From the NCBI GenBank assembly GCA_003554375.1, contig PWGF01000151.1, positions 1 through 9,562 of the forward strand: a DNA stretch of 9,562 nucleotides. The letters run 5' to 3'. How positions within the stretch are numbered: the stretch's first letter is position 1; each line of letters starts with the position of its first letter. The position numbers and the translations under genes are program-made. Shown piece by piece: positions 7,835 to 9,562 of the stretch. The notes beneath the pieces are model-generated. The model saw nothing but the letters and a program-made list of their open reading frames with translations. It ran no database searches and was not told where the DNA came from. Origin of the DNA: Spirochaetaceae bacterium (GTDB taxonomy: Bacteria; Spirochaetota; Spirochaetia; DSM-27196; SKKC01).

Positions 7835-7839
7835 CCTCC
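7835..7839 (-). promoter_or_regulatory. Strong acnA ribosome binding site beside a short palindrome
   Basis: GGAGG on the minus strand, 8 nt before the acnA ATG, matches the anti-Shine-Dalgarno core exactly. Two bases upstream of it, on the mRNA, is the perfect 11-bp palindrome GACTC-T-GAGTC (7842-7852). This could form a small hairpin or bind a dimeric regulator; its role is unknown. No clear acnA promoter was found. Confidence 0.7.
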
Positions 7840-7903
7840 GAGACTCTGAGTCGGCTCTCAACCGAATTTCAGGCATTCTGTTGTCGACGGGGCGGCGTCT
7901 CGG

Positions 7904-7912
7904 TGCTATAGT
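7904..7912 (+). promoter_or_regulatory. Candidate extended -10 promoter for the E1 gene
   Basis: TGCTATAGT reads as TG-n-TATAGT, an extended -10 with five of six -10 bases matching. TTGTCG at 7881-7886 resembles a -35 but is 20 nt away, longer than usual, so the extended -10 may carry the promoter. Transcription would start near 7919, leaving a leader of about 200 nt before the E1 start codon. Confidence 0.5.
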
Positions 7913-7958
7913 GACTTGAACCGAGCGTCCGTTCTCCTACTCGTTGGATGGGAGAAGT

Positions 7959-8069
7959 ATGACGAGTCGAGCAATACGTGTCAAAGGCGGGGCTTTGCGC
8001 GGGTCGAACGGTTGCCCAATCGGGGTATGCGGCCTGCCCGGCGCCCGGTGGATGGTCGACACCCGGTGA
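7959..8069 (+). CDS. Possible 36-codon leader ORF upstream of E1
   Basis: ATG at 7959 opens a 36-codon frame ending in TGA at 8067-8069 (MTSRAIRVKGG..., ending WMVDTR). GGGAG at 7950-7954 lies only 4 nt upstream of the ATG, a short but possible spacing. The frame starts about 40 nt after the predicted transcription start and ends 53 nt before the E1 ATG. The peptide is basic, has two cysteines (19 and 24) and no recognisable family, no run of a single regulatory amino acid, and no membrane segment. It may be chance. The alternative is a leader peptide or simply an untranslated leader. Confidence 0.22.
   Translation: MTSRAIRVKGGALRGSNGCPIGVCGLPGARWMVDTR
8044..8068 (+). repeat. Short direct repeat and weak hairpin in the E1 leader
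   Basis: CCCGGTG occurs at 8044-8050 and again at 8062-8068, 18 bp apart. The same segment can fold as CCGGTG (8045-8050) against CACCCGG (8060-8066) with one bulged C and a 9-nt loop. It overlaps the end of the small ORF. It could be a regulator site or RNA structure, but a GC-rich 7-mer recurring locally may also be chance. Confidence 0.3.
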
Positions 8070-8110
8070 CCCGCAGACCTGGACAACCTCAATAAGCAGA
8101 GTGTAGAGAG

Positions 8111-8116
8111 AGGGAG
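8111..8116 (+). promoter_or_regulatory. Ribosome binding site for the E1 gene
   Basis: AGGGAG lies 6 nt before ATG 8123, within a purine-rich stretch. It supports the chosen start, and the protein then begins with the expected short helix before the E1-alpha core. Confidence 0.65.
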
Positions 8117-8122
8117 AGTGAC

Positions 8123-9562
8123 ATGATAGATCAACGAGAGCGTACTGAAACGCTCCTTGACCTGTATCGCCATATGGTTACCACCCGGGAGATGGACCTG
8201 TTGGAGCAGGACTTCACGGGGCGAGGGGAAGCCTTCTTCCATGTGTCGGCGGCGGGACACGAAGGCTCCGCCATGCTTGCACCGTATCTGATCCCGGAGG
8301 ACTACCTGCACGTTCACTACCGCGACAAAGCGCTCATGCTCGCACGCGGGGTACAGCCGGAGGTGTTCTTCCACGCGCTCTTCAACAAGGACAGCTCGCA
8401 CAGCCGCGGCCGTCAGATGAACGCTCACATGAGCGCCCCGGAGCTGAACATCCTCAGTCTCGTAGGGCCGGTGGGCAACAGCGGGCTTCAAGCCGCCGGC
8501 GTGGCGGAGGTCATCAAAGACAATCCCGAGCGCCCGATCGTTCTCTGTGGACTTGGCGACGGCATGACCCAGCAAGGAGAGATACTGGAAGCTATCGGGC
8601 ACGCAGTGCGAGAAGAACTCCCGGTTTTCTTCCTCATCCAGGACAACGCGTTCGCGATCTCCACCAAAACCGCCGGACAGACGTTCTACTGGCGTCCGGA
8701 CGGCAAGGCGGAGGAGTTCTACGGCATGCCGATCCACTGGATAGACGGCCGGAAGCCGCTCGAAGCCTATGAGGCTTTCGGCCGTATCGTCGGCGAGATG
8801 CGGGAACAACGCGGACCTGCCATCGCCGTCATGGAGGTGGACCGGCTTCATAACCACACGAACGCGGACGATCAGCGCCTGTACCGGAGCGAAGAAGAGA
8901 TCCGGAGCGTCCAGGAGACAGGAGACCCAATCGTAAACATGCAGCACGAGCTTGCCGCCCGGGGGCACGACCCCGAAGAGCTCACCAAAATAGCTTCCGA
9001 GATTCGGGCGGAGCTCAAAACCACGGCCAAAAAGGTCCAGCGGAGCCCGGAGCCGGAGCCGGTTTTCACCGCCCATCCCCCACTCCCCGAGCACCTCACC
9101 CGGCCGGATGCGGAATACCTCGGCACCCCGGATACCGAAGAACGCTATACGATGCTCACCGCCCTCCGGGAAACGCTCCGTGCGCGTATGGAGCAGGACG
9201 AACGAGTGACCCTTTTCGGGGAGGACATCGAAGACCCAAAGGGCGACGTCTTCGGCGTCACCCGCGGGCTTACCAAGCAGTTTCCCGGCCGCGTGCGCAA
9301 CAGCCCCTTGGCCGAGGCAAGCATCCTCGGTATCTCAATCGGGCGAGCGCTTGCCGGCGGACGCCCCGTCGGTTTCCTCCAGTTCGCGGACTTTTTGCCG
9401 ATCGCTTACAACCAGGTCATCTCCGAGCTCGGAAGCATGTGGTGGCGCACCGACGGAGGCTGGACCGCGCCGGTCATCCTTATGATCACCTGCGGCGGCT
9501 ACAAGCCGGGTCTCGGCCCGTTCCATGCTTCCAGCCTGGAGGCGATCGCAGCACATGTGCCC
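8123..9562 (+). CDS. Fused alpha-beta E1 of a 2-oxoacid dehydrogenase (3' end outside window)
   Basis: E1 uses thiamine diphosphate to decarboxylate a 2-oxoacid and pass the acyl group to the lipoyl arm of E2. The frame is open for 480 codons to the right edge, with no stop. Residues about 10-280 are E1-alpha: HYRDK (65-69), GRQMNAH (96-102, compare GRQMPVH of branched-chain E1), and the thiamine diphosphate/Mg motif starting at GDG 145-147 and ending QDNAFAIS (173-180). A charged, proline-containing linker follows (about 285-340). E1-beta then begins at about 342: LFGEDIED (364-371) with the expected catalytic-type Glu 367, SPLAEASILG (394-403), GFLQFADFLPIAYNQ (417-431) and GPFHASSLEA (465-474). 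Fused E1s usually run to about 650-700 residues, so roughly 200 are missing. Substrate (pyruvate or branched-chain oxoacid) is undecided; GRQM-N-AH leans to the branched-chain side. An E2 gene may follow off-window. Confidence 0.9.
   Translation, partial: MIDQRERTETLLDLYRHMVTTREMDLLEQDFTGRGEAFFHVSAAGHEGSAMLAPYLIPEDYLHVHYRDKALMLARGVQPEVFFHALFNKDSSHSRGRQMNAHMSAPELNILSLVGPVGNSGLQAAGVAEVIKDNPERPIVLCGLGDGMTQQGEILEAIGHAVREELPVFFLIQDNAFAISTKTAGQTFYWRPDGKAEEFYGMPIHWIDGRKPLEAYEAFGRIVGEMREQRGPAIAVMEVDRLHNHTNADDQRLYRSEEEIRSVQETGDPIVNMQHELAARGHDPEELTKIASEIRAELKTTAKKVQRSPEPEPVFTAHPPLPEHLTRPDAEYLGTPDTEERYTMLTALRETLRARMEQDERVTLFGEDIEDPKGDVFGVTRGLTKQFPGRVRNSPLAEASILGISIGRALAGGRPVGFLQFADFLPIAYNQVISELGSMWWRTDGGWTAPVILMITCGGYKPGLGPFHASSLEAIAAHVP

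Noticed and set aside
7919..8122. Thiamine or other known riboswitch in the E1 leader
   Set aside because: I could not find the conserved core sequences of the riboswitch classes I know, so only an unclassified leader is reported.
7937..9094. 385-codon minus-strand open frame between acnA and the right edge
   Set aside because: It is antisense to the E1 gene, whose + strand translation shows clear thiamine diphosphate and E1-beta motifs. The minus-strand translation shows none.

Overview
The window is ordinary bacterial chromosome: GC-rich (roughly 60% by eye), densely coded, with Shine-Dalgarno sites before most starts and sigma-70-like -10 elements. I see no insertion sequence, phage gene, CRISPR array, tRNA or rRNA. 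The host cannot be named firmly. The prolyl-tRNA synthetase has an INS editing domain and two CxxC pairs, and from memory its wording resembles Chloroflexi and related deep-branching bacterial versions more than E. coli. LeuA is the long (yeast/actinobacterial/pseudomonad) type, and AcnA is the ~900-residue type. The clear Shine-Dalgarno sites argue against Bacteroidetes. There is no rRNA to settle it.

Layout: (1) 2-862 (+), the 3' half of leuA, 2-isopropylmalate synthase, cut by the left edge. (2) 863-950, a convergent gap with two hairpins. (3) 951-2597 (-), a soluble two-PAS GGDEF protein with intact diguanylate cyclase active-site and inhibitory-site motifs. (4) 2598-3064, a divergent intergenic region holding a good candidate proS promoter. 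(5) 3065-4978 (+), proS, with a ~61-residue low-complexity insertion in its editing domain. (6) 4979-5096, a convergent gap with a long imperfect hairpin. (7) 5097-7826 (-), acnA, complete. (8) 7827-8122, a divergent control region with an extended -10 promoter, a ~200-nt leader and a possible 36-codon small ORF. (9) 8123-9562 (+), the first 480 codons of a fused alpha-beta E1 component of a 2-oxoacid dehydrogenase. This last gene runs off the right edge without a stop codon, so any stop-bounded ORF list would miss it, and a long antisense frame covers its first two thirds.

Metabolically the genes centre on acetyl-CoA and 2-oxoacids. E1 starts oxidative decarboxylation of pyruvate or a branched-chain 2-oxoacid, aconitase acts in the TCA or glyoxylate cycle, and LeuA condenses acetyl-CoA with 2-oxoisovalerate. 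They are not one operon: strands alternate gene by gene (+, -, +, -, +), so each is probably transcribed from its own promoter. I did not find an obviously new system. The points most worth a second look are the lineage-specific hydrophilic insertions in ProS and both PAS domains, the fused E1, and the leader between acnA and E1.
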